Positions 1 through 12,253 of a stretch of DNA of 64,000 nt are shown here, piece after piece. Position 1 is the first letter of the stretch. Every line of letters begins with the position of its first letter. The notes beneath the pieces were generated by a model. It was given only the letters and a program-made list of their open reading frames with translations, ran no database searches and was not told the origin of the DNA. Source of the DNA: Hyparrhenia diplandra (lineage: Eukaryota > Streptophyta > Magnoliopsida > Poales > Poaceae); assembly GCA_015847255.1 (NCBI GenBank), contig JADLZK010010158.1:124001-188000 (forward strand). The letters run 5' to 3'. The position numbers and the translations under genes were made by a program.

Positions 1-1602
1 TTAGAAGAGCATGATGTCGCCAAAAAAAAAAGAGAAGAGCCTCGTCTTCAACTTTGGCTTCAGTTTCAGTCTCAAACACAATCAATCACCCAAAGAAACT
101 GATTTTTTTTATTCACAAACCAAGTCCTAAAATGATTTTAAAGGAATTATGGAAGTGAAATCAATTTAAATGGAGTTAGGATGAAGGAGATATGGATTAT
201 CGAGGTGCGAATTTTCTCAGGATCAATCAGAATCCGGTTTCTAAAAAAAAACAGTTACGAATATGAGTTCTAAAAGCAGGTACTAAACTGAGTTTTTCTT
301 TTTTGAACATATGTGCAGAAGCTTTGTCATCCAATTAAGGAGGAAAGAAGATCTAATACTAATTTGAGTTTCATCCGTATCTGAAATGAGAATTAAAGAT
401 ACAGAGCTCCGATCGACGGCTTGATATCGTTATGGTCTTATGGATGTGAGCATCTCTTCTAGCTGACTCCTGTCGCCCTTCTTTCTTCTCGGACTCGGAT
501 GCTGCCACTTTCCATCTCACTTCTCACGCAGCAGTGGCATTGCAACACTTGTGAAAATTCTTCAGACAAGCCCATCCATCAACACAAGTTAAGACAGGGG
601 GGCCCAAGGTGACCAAAGTACAGGAAAAGCCCACTCTCTCCCAACAAGTTAAGAATGGTTCAAAACAGAACCTTCCAGCTGGCATGACATTAGTGATGTT
701 TAGTACCACACCGCCTGTTTAGAGAGCATAACACCAATTTAAATATCCACTCCTCAGCAGCTTACTCGCCGAGCAGCTAGCGACTGCTTGTAACCCGAGC
801 GGGGGCAATAAGGTGGTGCGGATGCCAATTGTGGCGTTTGGACCTGGGTCTGGTGTTGCATCTTGCGGCCCGCCCGTTTCCAAGTTGCATAGTGGGGTGT
901 GGGCGCTTTGGCGAAGGCCTTTGCGTCCCGGCACCTAGAGTGGCGGGCATTGCGTTAGGCTGGCCTCACAGAGCAGCGAATACCGCCCGCTTCCAATGGT
1001 GGAAGGATAACGAGCCGCTGCGCTCCAGGCCCACCTAAGGCCCATGCGCCCTCTTTGGCAAACCACCATTTTTTTGCCATGCCCATTTGTCCAACCAGCA
1101 GTTATCGTTGTCCAGCCTGCACAAGGTGTACCTACGAGTGTTCTACGACTTGTCAGACAAAATGAGGTCACCTGAGCTACCGATTATGCAGGGGATCTGA
1201 GCCTTGAGGCACTGGTCTTGTAGAAGCTTCATACATTGGGCTGGGAGGAGAGCCACTGCTGCTAAGATGTTCTTGCGCTCTTGCCATCTTGTACTTTTGC
1301 TCCTCTACTGAAGATCCCGACGGCCTGTCGTCTTATCCGGCGACGATTAGCCTACCTTCACTGCAACTGGTGCACTCTGCGATTAGCAGCACGCATGCCA
1401 AGAGCATCAAGGTACGCCATGTTGAAATCATCGTTCACGTGGTGGAGAACAGGAGCAAGAAAGCTGGACTGGGGGAGTTGATGCTGAATTGAATTGTTGA
1501 TCGGCAAGGAGCCGAGGGTTCACATCTAGAGTTAAGTAGCGGAGCATCACAGGGTTTGGGTGGCATGTCCTTGCTCCAACTTTGGATTTGTCTAATTATT
1601 GC
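1..1602. other. Unassigned left flank
   Basis: AT-rich to about 700, then moderately GC-rich. Only short open frames on both strands that do not resemble a known family. No splice-consistent gene, terminal repeat or tRNA was recognised. Confidence 0.4.
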
Positions 1603-1619
1603 TTACATTTTGCATTTGT

Positions 1620-3156
1620 TTTTTTCGAGACCGGGGATATAGCCCGTTTTTCATTAAGAAGAAGAGAGTGGTCAATAGACCTACACATAGATGATACAAC
1701 CGGGAACGCAGGTAATCCATGGATTACCAACGAAGGCCCGAAACACAAACACGAAAGCAAGAAATGCGAGGGGCGGGAGACCCTCCACCTAACAACCCGC
1801 AAGCCAAGCCTAAAAAGAGGAACGCCGACACCAAGGGAGCCGGGAGGCGATCGGCCGCAGGTGAACCGTGGATTCCATGTGCCCCTCCGAGTCACTTAGG
1901 CCCCGGACCGCGGGCAAGAAGCGCCGACATGAAGATACCCCTCCGAGTCACTTCGGCAGGACCACGGGCGAGGAGCGTCGACATGAAGACACCCTCCGAG
2001 TCACAAGAACCAGGACCGCGGACGAGGAGCACCGAAAGATACTGCAGCAACAACCAACAGCTAGCCAATCAGAGTGTAGAGCAACAATAAGTGCAAATAG
2101 GCCTAGCACGACGACCCGGCCGACGGCGAAGCAAGGGCACCGACATCCACATGTTAGGGAAAGGGCCTATCGATGGACGCTTCACGGGAAGTAAACGGCG
2201 CCCGAAGGCGTCGCCGTCATCGACCCAAACATGGGTTAAGGCTTTCGCCATGGCACCATTTCCCCAAACGCAGCGGCGTAGAGCACCTTCCCAAAGGAGG
2301 GGTTGATGCGCCCACTCTGAGAGACTTCGGCCTCACCACCATGGCGCTGCCGATGCACGAGAAGAGCAAGACGACGCCATCCACGCCACCATGGCGTCGA
2401 CGGCGCACGACCAGAGGCACTGTCTACACCACCATGGTGTAGGGACGGTGCAAAGCGCCGGGCCGCAACACCAACGGGAGCCGAAGAGGATGAACCGCCG
2501 TGTAGGGGCGGGTCCGCCGCCGCCGGCCGGAGCACGCCGGGCTGCCGGAGGAGGTCGGGTGGCGGGGCTGAAATGTGTGTGTTGGGGGGGGGGCGCACAC
2601 ACGGCGGATCGGGCCACGGGGCGCGGATCCGACCGGGCCGCCGCCGGCCGGCCACCGAGCTCGCGCGGGAGTGGGGCACGCCGGGAGCACCACCACCCCA
2701 CCGGGCCGTCTTGGCGGCGGGGACGCCGCGCCCGCCGCCACCGGAGCACCGCCGGACGCAGTGGGTTGGTCGGCACCGGACGCCCGGATGCCGGGCACCG
2801 GCCGACCTAGAAGCCCGGGGCGGAGGGGGGCAGATCCGCCATGTAGAAGGCCGGATCCACCGCCAAGGAGGCCGGATCCGCCGCCTAGGCCGCCGGGTCG
2901 CCGGTCGCCGTCAAGGAAGGGGCTGGGTGGAGGGGAAGGGAAGCGCGTGGGGAGGAGGGGTGGGACGGGGGGGCGACGCGGCGGCTACCCTGTTGGGCGC
3001 GCCGCTGGCCGGCCGCGCCGCCGCCCATGAAAGCCAAGGGCGGCGGCGGCGGCGGAGGGAGCCGGAGAGCGGGGTGCTCGGGCGGCCAGGAAGTCGCCGC
3101 CGAAGTCGCCCTCGTGAGGACGACGGGGGCAGGCAGGTTTCTTTCCCTGTACTATA
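1620..3156 (-). mobile_element. Non-LTR retroposon (LINE-like), minus strand, with 17-bp target duplication
   Basis: The 17-bp direct repeat ttacattttgcatttgt lies at 1603-1619 and 3157-3173. A T-tract directly follows the left copy, so the poly(A) tail is on the minus strand. Read on the minus strand, the element starts very GC-rich and ends with a short segment like a plant LINE 3' UTR before poly(A). No reverse transcriptase or endonuclease frame is visible, so it is either internally deleted or non-autonomous. Long overlapping frames here on both strands are composition artefacts of GC-rich DNA. The target duplication and tail are seen directly; the LINE assignment is inferred. Confidence 0.7.
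1882..2045. repeat. Minisatellite, three units of about 54 bp
   Basis: The word ccctccgagtcac recurs near 1884, 1939 and 1992, each followed by a similar block containing gcgccgacatgaaga-type sequence. It lies inside the retroposon. The units are diverged and the third is the most different. Confidence 0.65.
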
Positions 3157-3173
3157 TTACATTTTGCATTTGT

Positions 3174-3662
3174 GTAATGCATAACTGATTTGTCGTCATC
3201 TCATACGGTGTGTCATCATGGCTTGTATGATTACTCGAGTGCAAAATAGCAGCTGGGCTGGTCGATCGGCAGCCGAATTCAGATATATTCCACTCACAAA
3301 GTTGACTGAACATTCAATAAATAATATGATCCCACATGGCTTGTTTGTTGGGCAGTTTGGCCACATCTAGGTAATCCTTTCTTTCGAAAGTTAATTCTGG
3401 TTTTTTAGAGTTCCATTCGAGGATAAATTAAACCCCCTGTCCATTTGGATGGATTAACAACAGGACAAACAAGTTTAGAGTTGAATTCTTGGCTCACACT
3501 TAGTACAGTTGAAAGTTCAGAACATCAATCACGGATACCCAGCTGACCAAAAGCTGTAAAATTTCCAGCAGTCCCCACCGATCCATCCTCTTCACTCCAA
3601 TCATGCATGTCGCATTAAGTTTTCTTAAACCCAGCCCACGTGTTTCAGCAGAGCAATGCATA
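3174..3662. other. Intergenic DNA, nothing recognised
   Basis: AT-rich sequence between two retroposon insertions. I see no coding frame, terminal repeat or RNA gene. Confidence 0.4.
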
Positions 3663-3818
3663 AGATATTTACGTGTGGGGAGGGGTGTTCGGTCGGGATG
3701 GTCAAGTGACCAAACTCCGGAAACGGAGGTCCCGGGTTCGAGCCCCGGGTGGCGCGCTCGCGGGATGTGAGCGACGACACCGGCCAGATTAATCTGGTCC
3801 CCTAATTAAGCTTTCTAA

Positions 3819-6800
3819 GAGCAACTCCAGTGGAGCCCCTAATCAGCCTCCTACCCTAAATTATAGGGGTTTGGGGGAAAAAATAAACTCCAACGGAGCC
3901 CCTAATTGAGACCTCAAATTTTAATCACCCCTAAATTTTAGTTTTGCCCCCCTGAACCTGGAAAGCCCCTATTCGTTTCCTTCCCGTCGAGCTGCCCGCG
4001 TGCACGGGTCGCCCGCCGCCGCCGGGATTTCTCCACCCGCCGGCGTGCTGGGCGGCGCCTCTCTACCCGCCACCCTCGCCACTCCATGCCGCCCCGATGA
4101 CCTCGCCTCCCCACGCCGCCGCATCGACAACCGGTCAGCCGCCCCGCCGCCCGTCGTCTCCCCGTGCGCCGGATCGGCAACTGGTCGTCGCCGCCCGCCG
4201 CCGCCACGTCTCCTCCTTGTCGATCCGCAGCCGAGGTGAGCACATGCTGACTCGCGGCCTAGATTTGAAGAACATCCCGTCAGCCATGGGTTGCTACGCG
4301 TTCAAGAGTATACAATGTATGCGGTGTGGCGGTCGGCCATTCAGTTTCAGATGGTCTTGAAATCTAGCCATGATTTTGAATGGTGCTTGTTGTCTTGATT
4401 CATGTAGGAGTTGAGTTTTGTTGCCTTGTTTCAACTTACTACAGGCTATTCAATTTACCAAGCAGTTGAGGTACTAGACTGCCTCCGAATCATATATACC
4501 ATTGCAACATCTTTCCTTTGCTAGGTCCATCAAAAGTTATCATGCTTGTTCTCTGTGTGCAAATGCTTGCCTTCTCAACATGAATATACGCAGCGTCATG
4601 CCATGCCACAGGACATTACTTTTCTTAACTTCGAGAAGATCAGTTTCAGTGCTATAGCTGATTCTTTGAGCCACAGGACATTACTTTTCTTTCTTGTTCA
4701 TTTCTGTACTGTACCTTGGAGAGTAGCAACAACAATCCCACAATGAAAGTATTATTTTCTTGTGTCGAATCATCAAGTGTGTGCTGTGATTCCAACTGAA
4801 CTTGCAGAAAGTTTGTTAGCGTTCTATTAATTGAAACACTTGGCTGTCCAGCAGGCACATGGCGGCGCCGGGATCCTCCGGAGGCGGACTGCCTCCCTGT
4901 CCGACGGTTGGTGCCACGCGACGTCGTTCTTCGTTCGTCGTACCTCATCGCCACCTACCTACCCCAATTTCTCTCAACAGTGGAAGCAGCATGCCTCGTC
5001 GCCAAGAAACTCCTCTCAACAGTGCCCCAATTTATACATCACTTTGGATCTGTTATTTATCTGTCACTGGATCTGTTATTTATTTGTAAATGAATGTGAA
5101 CAGCTATGGCTGCTGGAAATTTGAATGCAAATTGCACTTGATGCTTTTTTTGGGCACCACATATTCATCTATCTAGATTTCCTTTCTTTTGTGGCTGGAA
5201 TGAATGTTAGTTGATGGTTCACTTGAATATACTGTAACTGAATGAATGTTACTTGTTGTCAGGCAAAGCTCACATATATATTTCTGAAAAGATGACCTTT
5301 CCATACATAGTAGTTAAGAACTGCATGTCTGAAACTTCAGTTTCGCAGTCAGTTCTGAAACTTCAGTGTTACCACTGTAATAGTTCAGTTCAGGACTCAG
5401 GAGAGTATTAGGAGAGTAGTAGGAATGGAGCTGGGAGAAAAAGCTAGGAATAACAAGCATGGTTCAGATTCAAGACTGAACATGTCAAAGTTCCTTTCTG
5501 TGGAAGTTCCTGCTTCATATATATCTAATGAAACAGCTGCAGCAATGCTCAGTTGATGCTGATTATTGAAATGGAAGCCAAGACAGTTGCTTTCAGACTC
5601 GGCAATTGTAAAATGCATGTACTGAATGCATGTACTTATGTCTCCAGTACATGCTAAAACAAATATACCAATGTTTTTCTAAACCAAATTTCAAAAATTT
5701 TCTGTTCGAATGGATGAACAGACTGAATGGACTACAAATGCTCGAATGGTTTCTGAATGTATATGCTCGAATGGTTTGAAACAGACTGAATGGACAGTAC
5801 CATAGTACTGGTGAAATGCTGAAATCTTTACATGACATCTTTTCATTTGAAAGCATATATTCGAGATGAATGCAAGCTGAAGCGACAAGATACATCTTGG
5901 ATAATTTCCAATATCAACAGGAACCATAAGCAACAAGACATTTATTCATGATGAGATATAAACCTCAATAGCTCATAGTACACAACATACATTTATTTCG
6001 GTTTTGGATAATTTATAGGAAAAGAAAGGCACACAGTAGTAGCTCATACACAAATGCCTAGAACTAGCTAGAACTATGTATGGACCACAAATGCTCTACA
6101 AGGTCTTCACGAAGTCGTTCATGTGTAGTCTTGTCTTCAATCTCATCATGAATCTTTAAGAAGTCCTCTAGCACTTTTGGATTACGACTTTGGTAGTCCA
6201 CAGGTTGCAGCACCGGGATACCCTCCTGATGGTAGTTGAAATCATCTTGCTCATCCATGAATCTACAAAAGGATCCTAATTAGTCAAAGAACCACATTCA
6301 GTTTAGCCTAGCTGTACTAAAGAACCATGCTGAATATATTTATATATACACTTGTTGTTTAAAGCAGAAATGAAACACATGTAGTTTAGACTAGACACTA
6401 AAAAAATACTTGTTGGTTAAAGCAGGAAAATACTTTTCAGTTTCAGTAGCATATATTGACACTTCATTTAGACTTTTCAGTTTCAGTACCATATATATGG
6501 AGAACCATGACATTGTGCAACTTCAGTACAAGTTGTCAGTACAAGGATGTACCCACTATTCAGCTACTCATTCAATATCTTGCAACAGCAACACAAGTTG
6601 GAGAAAACGTAAGGTTGCAGTGCAACACAAAGATGCTATCCTTAATCAGTCCTCCACTGTTTAATATCTTGCATGTTTCAAACACAGTAATTGGCACTGA
6701 GATATTGTAAAGTTCAGACACAAATGAGCTTCCTACTGATAGGGAAAATGCTAATGTTTGCTACAATGGAGAACAAGATGAATCTGATGGCGGCTGCATC

Positions 6801-7219
6801 GTTGCGAACAGAAAAGCAAGATATCTGTAGCTCACCAACGCCCGGGAGCTTGGAGGACGCCTCGGCGGCACCCGCTCTGCCGAACTTCGCCCGAGCGAGG
6901 CGCGCGGTCGGGCGTCGACGGCGCGGCGGCGCGGCGGTCGGGCTCGCGCCGGGAGTAGGCACGGGTCGTGAGCGGGGTGTTGGAGCGGCGGCGCGGGCGG
7001 GGGTGCCGGAGCAGCGGCGAACGGGCGTAGAACGAAGCGGCGGCGGCGGCGGCCGGCAGCAGGGCAGGAGGAGGTCGCGTGCGAACAGCGTGCGAACAGT
7101 TTAGGGCCTTGTTTCATTCACGGTTGGAGTTGGGCTTGGATTTCAGCCCTCAAATTTTTAGGCGGGCTCCAAAGTGAGGAAGTAGGGGCTTCATTTCGGG
7201 CCTTGGGCTGGAGTTGCTC
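3819..7219. mobile_element. PIF/Harbinger DNA transposon, about 3.4 kb
   Basis: Terminal inverted repeats GAGCAACTCCAG (3819-3830) and CTGGAGTTGCTC (7208-7219) are perfect over 12 bp. They are flanked by a TAA duplication at 3816-3818 and 7220-7222, matching the three-base TWA target duplications of this superfamily. The ends just inside are GC-rich and similar (ggagcccct-type words in opposite orientation). The interior is AT-rich and contains the end of a Harbinger-like transposase on the minus strand. Other frames inside show no convincing similarity. The element sits inside the SINE. Confidence 0.85.
6064..6258 (-). pseudogene. C-terminal remnant of a Harbinger-type transposase
   Basis: This 64-residue frame ends with the segment TTHERLREDLVEHLWSIH, close to the conserved C-terminus of plant PIF/Harbinger nucleases (a threonine-histidine pair, then R-x-DL-x-EHLW). 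The upstream DDE catalytic core was not found in any frame, so this is either a last exon or a fragment. It lies inside the element with matching TIRs and TAA duplication, which supports the assignment. The element is probably non-autonomous now. Confidence 0.65.
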
Positions 7220-7270
7220 TAATGAAGCCGGAGGGTAATCCCGCCTCTGCCCTCTAGATATTTACGTGTG

Positions 7271-8040
7271 CCATTTTCTGATGAAAATTACCATCTCCTA
7301 CTCAAAGACGAGAAGCGGAAGAGAGAAAAGAAATTTATCCTCTATACTGTTCTTGTTTCTTTATAATCTATATCAGCTGCCACCTGCCTGCCTAACTAAA
7401 CAACGGCACGCATTTGGATCATACTTCTACTTGTCACGAGGCGTTAGGGAATCAACAATGCTCATGCTTTTTTTTAGAACGCTTGGAGTGTACTAGTACT
7501 ATTCGATTTCTATTTCTATCAAAGACACCTGTACTCAGCTGATGGACTATTCGATTTTTGTTTGTATATTCCATATCAAAGACACCTCAGACTCAGAGCT
7601 GATGGACCGGTGGACCGATCTTGGGCTCCCTCCTCTTTGTTTGTATATTCCATATAGACCATGTCCAGGAACCAGAGAAGAGGGAGGTGGATCAATGACA
7701 TGTCGGGCCCGTGAGGGTGACTGCCTTCATCCTCCCCATGGGGAAATAGAACAGAGAGAGAAAGAATGGGAAGGAGAAGGAGGAGGAGGGAAAGAAGGAG
7801 GAGGGAAAGTTCGCCGGCGGTGGTTCTCGTCGAGCTCCGGTCTAGAAACTGCAGGACGCCGGCGAGCCGAGGGACGGAAGGGGTTGTGGAGGTGAGCAGA
7901 GCCAGCGGCGGCTGTGCTCAGCAGAGTGTGACGTCCAGCCCATGATGTGTTGTGGAAAAGCCTGTGGGCCTTCCTGGGTTTACCGGCCCGGATATGAGTT
8001 CAGTCACGGCCCATGGACTCATTTACTGGGTCACCGGCCC
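7271..8040. other. Region upstream of the hydrolase gene
   Basis: An AT-rich stretch followed from about 7690 by a GA-rich and then GC-rich block. It may contain the promoter of the downstream gene. No TATA box or coding exon could be assigned with confidence. Short direct repeats with the word ttcgatttctat/ttcgatttttgt lie near 7500-7560. Confidence 0.35.
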
Positions 8041-8079
8041 ACTGCACACCAGCATTCGGGCCCTAGTGATCGACGCCGG

Positions 8080-8259
8080 CGAAGGAAGAACAGTCAGAAC
8101 AGAAGGAAGAAAAAAATCAACAGAAGGCGAAGGAAAACGGAAGAAATAGAGCGGCGCGGCGGCGGGTCGAGACTCTGCGACGCGGCCGCGGGAAGGAGAG
8201 GACTGCCTCTACGCAATCCGGCCGGCTATCCTGGCGGCAATCCACGACTCCAATCTCCG
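8080..8259 (+). other. Probable 5' UTR exon of the hydrolase gene
   Basis: A GC-rich stretch ends at a good donor, ctccg|gtaaat (intron from about 8260). The following 600 bp is AT-rich and intron-like, and the first ATG of the coding frame lies in the next exon near 8908. The 5' edge is not determined by the sequence. Confidence 0.4.
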
Positions 8260-8907
8260 GTAAATTGATTTCATCTTCTCTCTGTCCCCTTCATGTTCAG
8301 GTCCAGCTTGTTCGATCCCATCTCCTGATGTGTTTGGATTCCAAGGTTACCATCTCGCGTCAGTTGTTCGGGTTGGGCAAGAATTCGCTGTTTCCTTTAT
8401 CAAGAGAAACCTATTAATGTTAGCAGCACGGGCTTCCCTGGAGTTTTTTTCTTCTTCTGTATAAATCTTGTAGGGAGCAAGAAAACAAAAAAGAAATTAG
8501 ATTCTGATGTCATGTCAAGGCACCTGCTGGAAGTATCTATTCCTTTGATAATTGGAGTCTGGAGATGCTTTGATACCTATCCTTCTTGATGATAAGAATA
8601 ACCACCTTTTTGTTACTTGTGCAGTTGTGCTTCCTTTGCTCTAAAAGGACCTCATGACTTGCTCTTCAGTTGTCTCTCTTTCTCAGTTTTACATGTCATA
8701 GCCAGATAGCCTTGTAACCTTATTTGCCTGCCACTTTAGTTGTGGTGAATCATTCCTGTATTTTCCTGTTACTTAAGGGGATCCATTCCTATATTTTTCC
8801 TGTTACTTTACTTAAGGGGATTCGTTCCTAGTTCATTGTGCATTGGTTATCCTGATAAATGGGGGCGTTGCTAGCAGATCTCTCTTCTCTGGATAAGCAC
8901 ACCGACC

Positions 8908-11577
8908 ATGAGGGAATCGCCTCCAACGCAGGGGGAGCCATCTACATCTTCTGCGGTGTGTGCACTTTCTGAATTTTCCCGTTTGTTATCCTTTGCACTG
9001 AATTGCCATTACTTTGTTCAAGACTTGCATGGATTTGTATTTAGTCCCCCTTTTTCTGTCATGCAATGATAAACCAATCAACCATGACCCTTATTTATCA
9101 AGTATATATATACTCAGTTATTGCATCACACAGACATTAGTACAGACTATGTCTACTAGTTGTCCTTGGCACCCTGTCCTTAAAATACCAAGTTTTGGTA
9201 GTTGAATTTAAAGGCTTTGCTATTATGATTATGATTCTTGTAATAAAGCACACCACTTAATTTAGTGACTTCGTTGATGCTTGAAACATGTACATAATTA
9301 GGTCACAAGAACATCATAGATAAATCTCATTGATTGGTTTTGTATGTAAAGGTAAAATATACAGGCAAAAAAAAAAAAATTTAACTGTACTTTAGTTTCT
9401 TTGATTAATTTATTTATTTTCTTTAACAGCTATTTGATTAATACAGGCTGATGATAGTTACTCAGACGACAGGGTTGAAGATTCACAACTATTCCTCTCC
9501 GTACCAGCCTTAAACCAAGCTGCATCTTATCTTGCCCAGACAGCTTCATTCCTCACCCAATGCCTCCCTGTTCCTGGCTATGTGGGTTAGTTCTTTTAGT
9601 CACTCTGGGAAAATATCCTTCATGTCAACTGTGTAAGAGATGTCCTCTTATGATAATTCCATTTTAACTGCTATGTCATGTTTACCATTTTAATGCAGGT
9701 CTATCTGAGGAGGGCCAAGAATTAGTAGCACTGCCACCTGCATCTGCCTCAGGCAGGCTTTCTGTTCAGACTTCTTCAGTAGAGCCTGCTGGCACCAATT
9801 CATCCCTTGGTCAGGCAGATTGTGGTGGAAGCCCCTCACAAGAAAACACAGGACAAATGGTGCCTTCGCATATTTTTCAGAATGGAGCTTCGCTGTTCCA
9901 AGGGTACAAGATTGCTCTGGCATCTTTATGTTTTTCTCCTATCATGGAAATCCTACTAGAATTTGACACACAATGTCTCTCAGTGCAGCACCTTTATTAG
10001 AATTTTGATACACAGTGGGTCTACCTTTCTCGTACTAAAAAATAAAACTGTATGTTGTGTTGAAATTGTAAGCCATTCTGATGCAATTATTTTTTTAATC
10101 AAATTTGGATGGTAAATCAAACTCTAGTGGATATAATAGCGTCCCCTAAGATGTCCCTCATATCTTGTGTAGCCTTGTTGAGCGTGCTCGGAAAACAGTC
10201 CGTGGTTCAGCAGACGACATTGGCTGGCTCCAGCGGGATCAAAGCTTACCTCCAACTGAGGATGTGACAGCCAGATTCTTGGAGATTTTGGACTCTGTAA
10301 GGTCAGCAGAAGTACCAAACTCAAACTCGATGCTGATGATATCTAAACATGCTTTTAATGATGGATTTAATATGAGATTTGTCTCTTATATGGACCATTT
10401 CATTTCTCTTCAGAAAAAATGAGCACAAGCTGCCTGATTCAGTGGTTTACTTGTTGGTTCCAGGTTAGTCAGCTACCTCTCCTATTATGAGCTATTACTT
10501 CTAACTTTTTATGATGACATTATATTTCTGGCTGTTTATAGGTCTGTTTAGTAACCATGGACCACTTTACTTTGTCAAGACAAAGGCATATTTCTCCAAG
10601 ATGGGCCTAGCTTGCCATATTGCCAAAATTCATAGTGAGGTACTACCATACATTAACCTGAACTTTGCTCTTATATAACACTTAATTTCACAAAACAGTA
10701 CATAAATTTTTTTTGCAGTCTTCAGTGAATAAAAATGCACGAGAGATAAAGGAATACATAGAAGAAATATACTGGGGATCAAGGAAACGTGTGCTACTTC
10801 TTGGTCACAGCAAGGGCGGTGTTGATGCTGCTGCAGCCCTCTCCCTCTACTGGCCACAACTCAAAGACAAAGTCGCAGGTTTAGCATTAGCCCAAAGTCC
10901 ATATGGAGGAAGCCCTGTTGCTTCAGATATCCTACGGGAGGGGCAGCTTGGTGACTACGTCAGGCTGCGTAAGATCATGGAGATTTTGGTATCCAAGGTC
11001 CTTAAGGTATTTGCCTTGATCATTGTAGCCACTAATAACCATATTTCCTATTGAATAACAGTGTTCTTGACTCCACTCCTTGCCTTGTCTTCAGGGTGAC
11101 CTGCAGGCTCTAGAAGATCTGACTTATGAAAGGCGGAAAGAATTCCTGCGACAGCACCCGTTGCCTCAGGATGTTCCAATCGTTTCGTTCCACACAGAGG
11201 CAAGCATCACCCCCAAAGTGCTCACAGCACTCTCTCACGTTGCACACTTGGAGCTCCCGATTGCTGCCGACGGCAATTCCACCAGGATCCCAGTTGTAAT
11301 GCCGCTTTCAGCCGCGATGGCAGCATGCTCGCAGCTGCTGGTGGCAAGGTATGGCGAGAAGAGCGACGGTCTCGTGACTAGGAAGGATGCCGAGGTTCCT
11401 GGATCAGTGGTGGTCCGGCCGGAGCGGAAGCTAGACCACGCGTGGATGGTTTATTCGTCTGTGAAAGAAGAGCCCGGAGATCAGGCGGACACGTCACAGG
11501 TATGCGAAGCACTGCTCACTCTGCTTGTCGAGGTTGCACAGAAGAGGAGGCATGAGATGGCTATGAAAGACGAGTGA
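8908..11577 (+). CDS. Alpha/beta-hydrolase fold protein, eight coding exons, 479 aa
   Basis: Exons read by splice sites and phase: 8908-8955, 9447-9585, 9699-9903, 10173-10301, 10414-10463, 10542-10639, 10719-11006 and 11095-11577. They sum to 1440 nt, an uninterrupted 479-residue frame. The start ATG begins MRESPPTQGEPSTSSA. The N-terminal 130 residues are polar and probably disordered. The nucleophile elbow GHSKGG places the catalytic serine at about residue 254. Likely partners are the aspartate in SDGLV (about 410) and the histidine in LDHAWMVY (about 434), in the usual Ser-Asp-His order. No signal peptide or membrane segment is seen, so it is probably soluble. It is lipase/esterase-like; the substrate cannot be told. 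The gene looks intact, and copies of its 3' end recur near 18.5 and 51.2 kb. Family membership is strong; specific function unknown. Confidence 0.88.
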
Positions 11578-11664
11578 GAGTAGCTTTTGGTGTTGGCCTC
11601 TGAGATAGTAGTGAGATGTATATCTATCCTCCTGTAATCTTAGACTGGCAGTTGCCGGCTGTAC

Positions 11665-11687
11665 AGAGTTGTGCTGCTCAAATTTCT

Positions 11688-11722
<35 letters not shown>

Positions 11723-11736
11723 TTGTGCTGCTCAAA
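11665..11736 (+). mobile_element. Poly(A) micro-insertion with 18-bp target duplication in the hydrolase 3' UTR
   Basis: The 18-bp word agagttgtgctgctcaaa occurs at 11665-11682 and 11719-11736. Between them lie tttctc and 31 A residues. The paralogous 3' end at 18.7 kb has the word once and no insert, giving an empty site. This is the footprint of target-primed reverse transcription that copied little more than the tail. Confidence 0.8.
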
Positions 11737-12253
11737 GTGCTTCGGGACCTGTTTTTGTTTGGTTGACAGAAGCTTGTGAATAATGAATGATCTTTTGCAT
11801 ATCATGTGAAGTTCAGCGGTGTCTGGAGAAGGCTCTACTGTAAATCGCTGGTTCCTGGCATGTGACAGGGTGTTTCCTTGGGTCAGATATTCTCCAATAG
11901 CATGCAAAACATTTGGATTCCTACATGACTACTACATGTGTCCCAAAATAAGTTTAATTAAATGTTAATACGATTTTTTATAAATTTAAAGAAAATAATG
12001 TCAATACTACTTTTTTTATATAAATTTAATTGATTAAAAATAGTTTGGCTTGTGAATTAGTCGTAGAGCAATCCAACTGTACAAAATCTAAACAAACTCC
12101 AGCCCTTGCTTTTGTTTATTTAAATCGCTGACCTAATCAAACTCTTTTCTGGGTTCCCAAATCTCAGTCCAAGGCACGAAGAGAGGATTCAGTTTAAATA
12201 GACACGCTGGACTGAGAGGATTCAGTTCAAGGCACGCAGAGAGGAAGGATTCC

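Larger units (their letters stand above)
3678..7255 (+). mobile_element. tRNA-derived SINE, split by a Harbinger insertion
   Basis: The SINE body is 3678-3818 plus 7223-7255, about 174 bp once the inserted element is removed. A perfect 15-bp target duplication, agatatttacgtgtg, flanks it at 3663-3677 and 7256-7270. An A-box-like word (tggtcaagtga, 3699-3709) and a B-box (ggttcgagccc, near 3735-3745) form an internal RNA polymerase III promoter. The left end starts ggggaggggtgttcgg. The right end has no long A tract, ending in pyrimidine-rich sequence. It is not a functional tRNA gene: no cloverleaf or anticodon arm is evident. Confidence 0.75.

Noticed and set aside
2236..3184. Several frames of 100-200 codons in the GC-rich block at 2.2-3.2 kb
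   Set aside because: They overlap on both strands inside a retroposon and have low-complexity composition.
3690..3760. A nuclear tRNA gene
   Set aside because: The A and B boxes are present, but there is no cloverleaf, and the 15-bp target duplication shows a SINE.
11494..11907. Minus-strand frame over the hydrolase 3' UTR, repeated at 18547-18900
   Set aside because: It is a shadow of the duplicated 3' end, runs through poly(T) and has no similarity to a protein.
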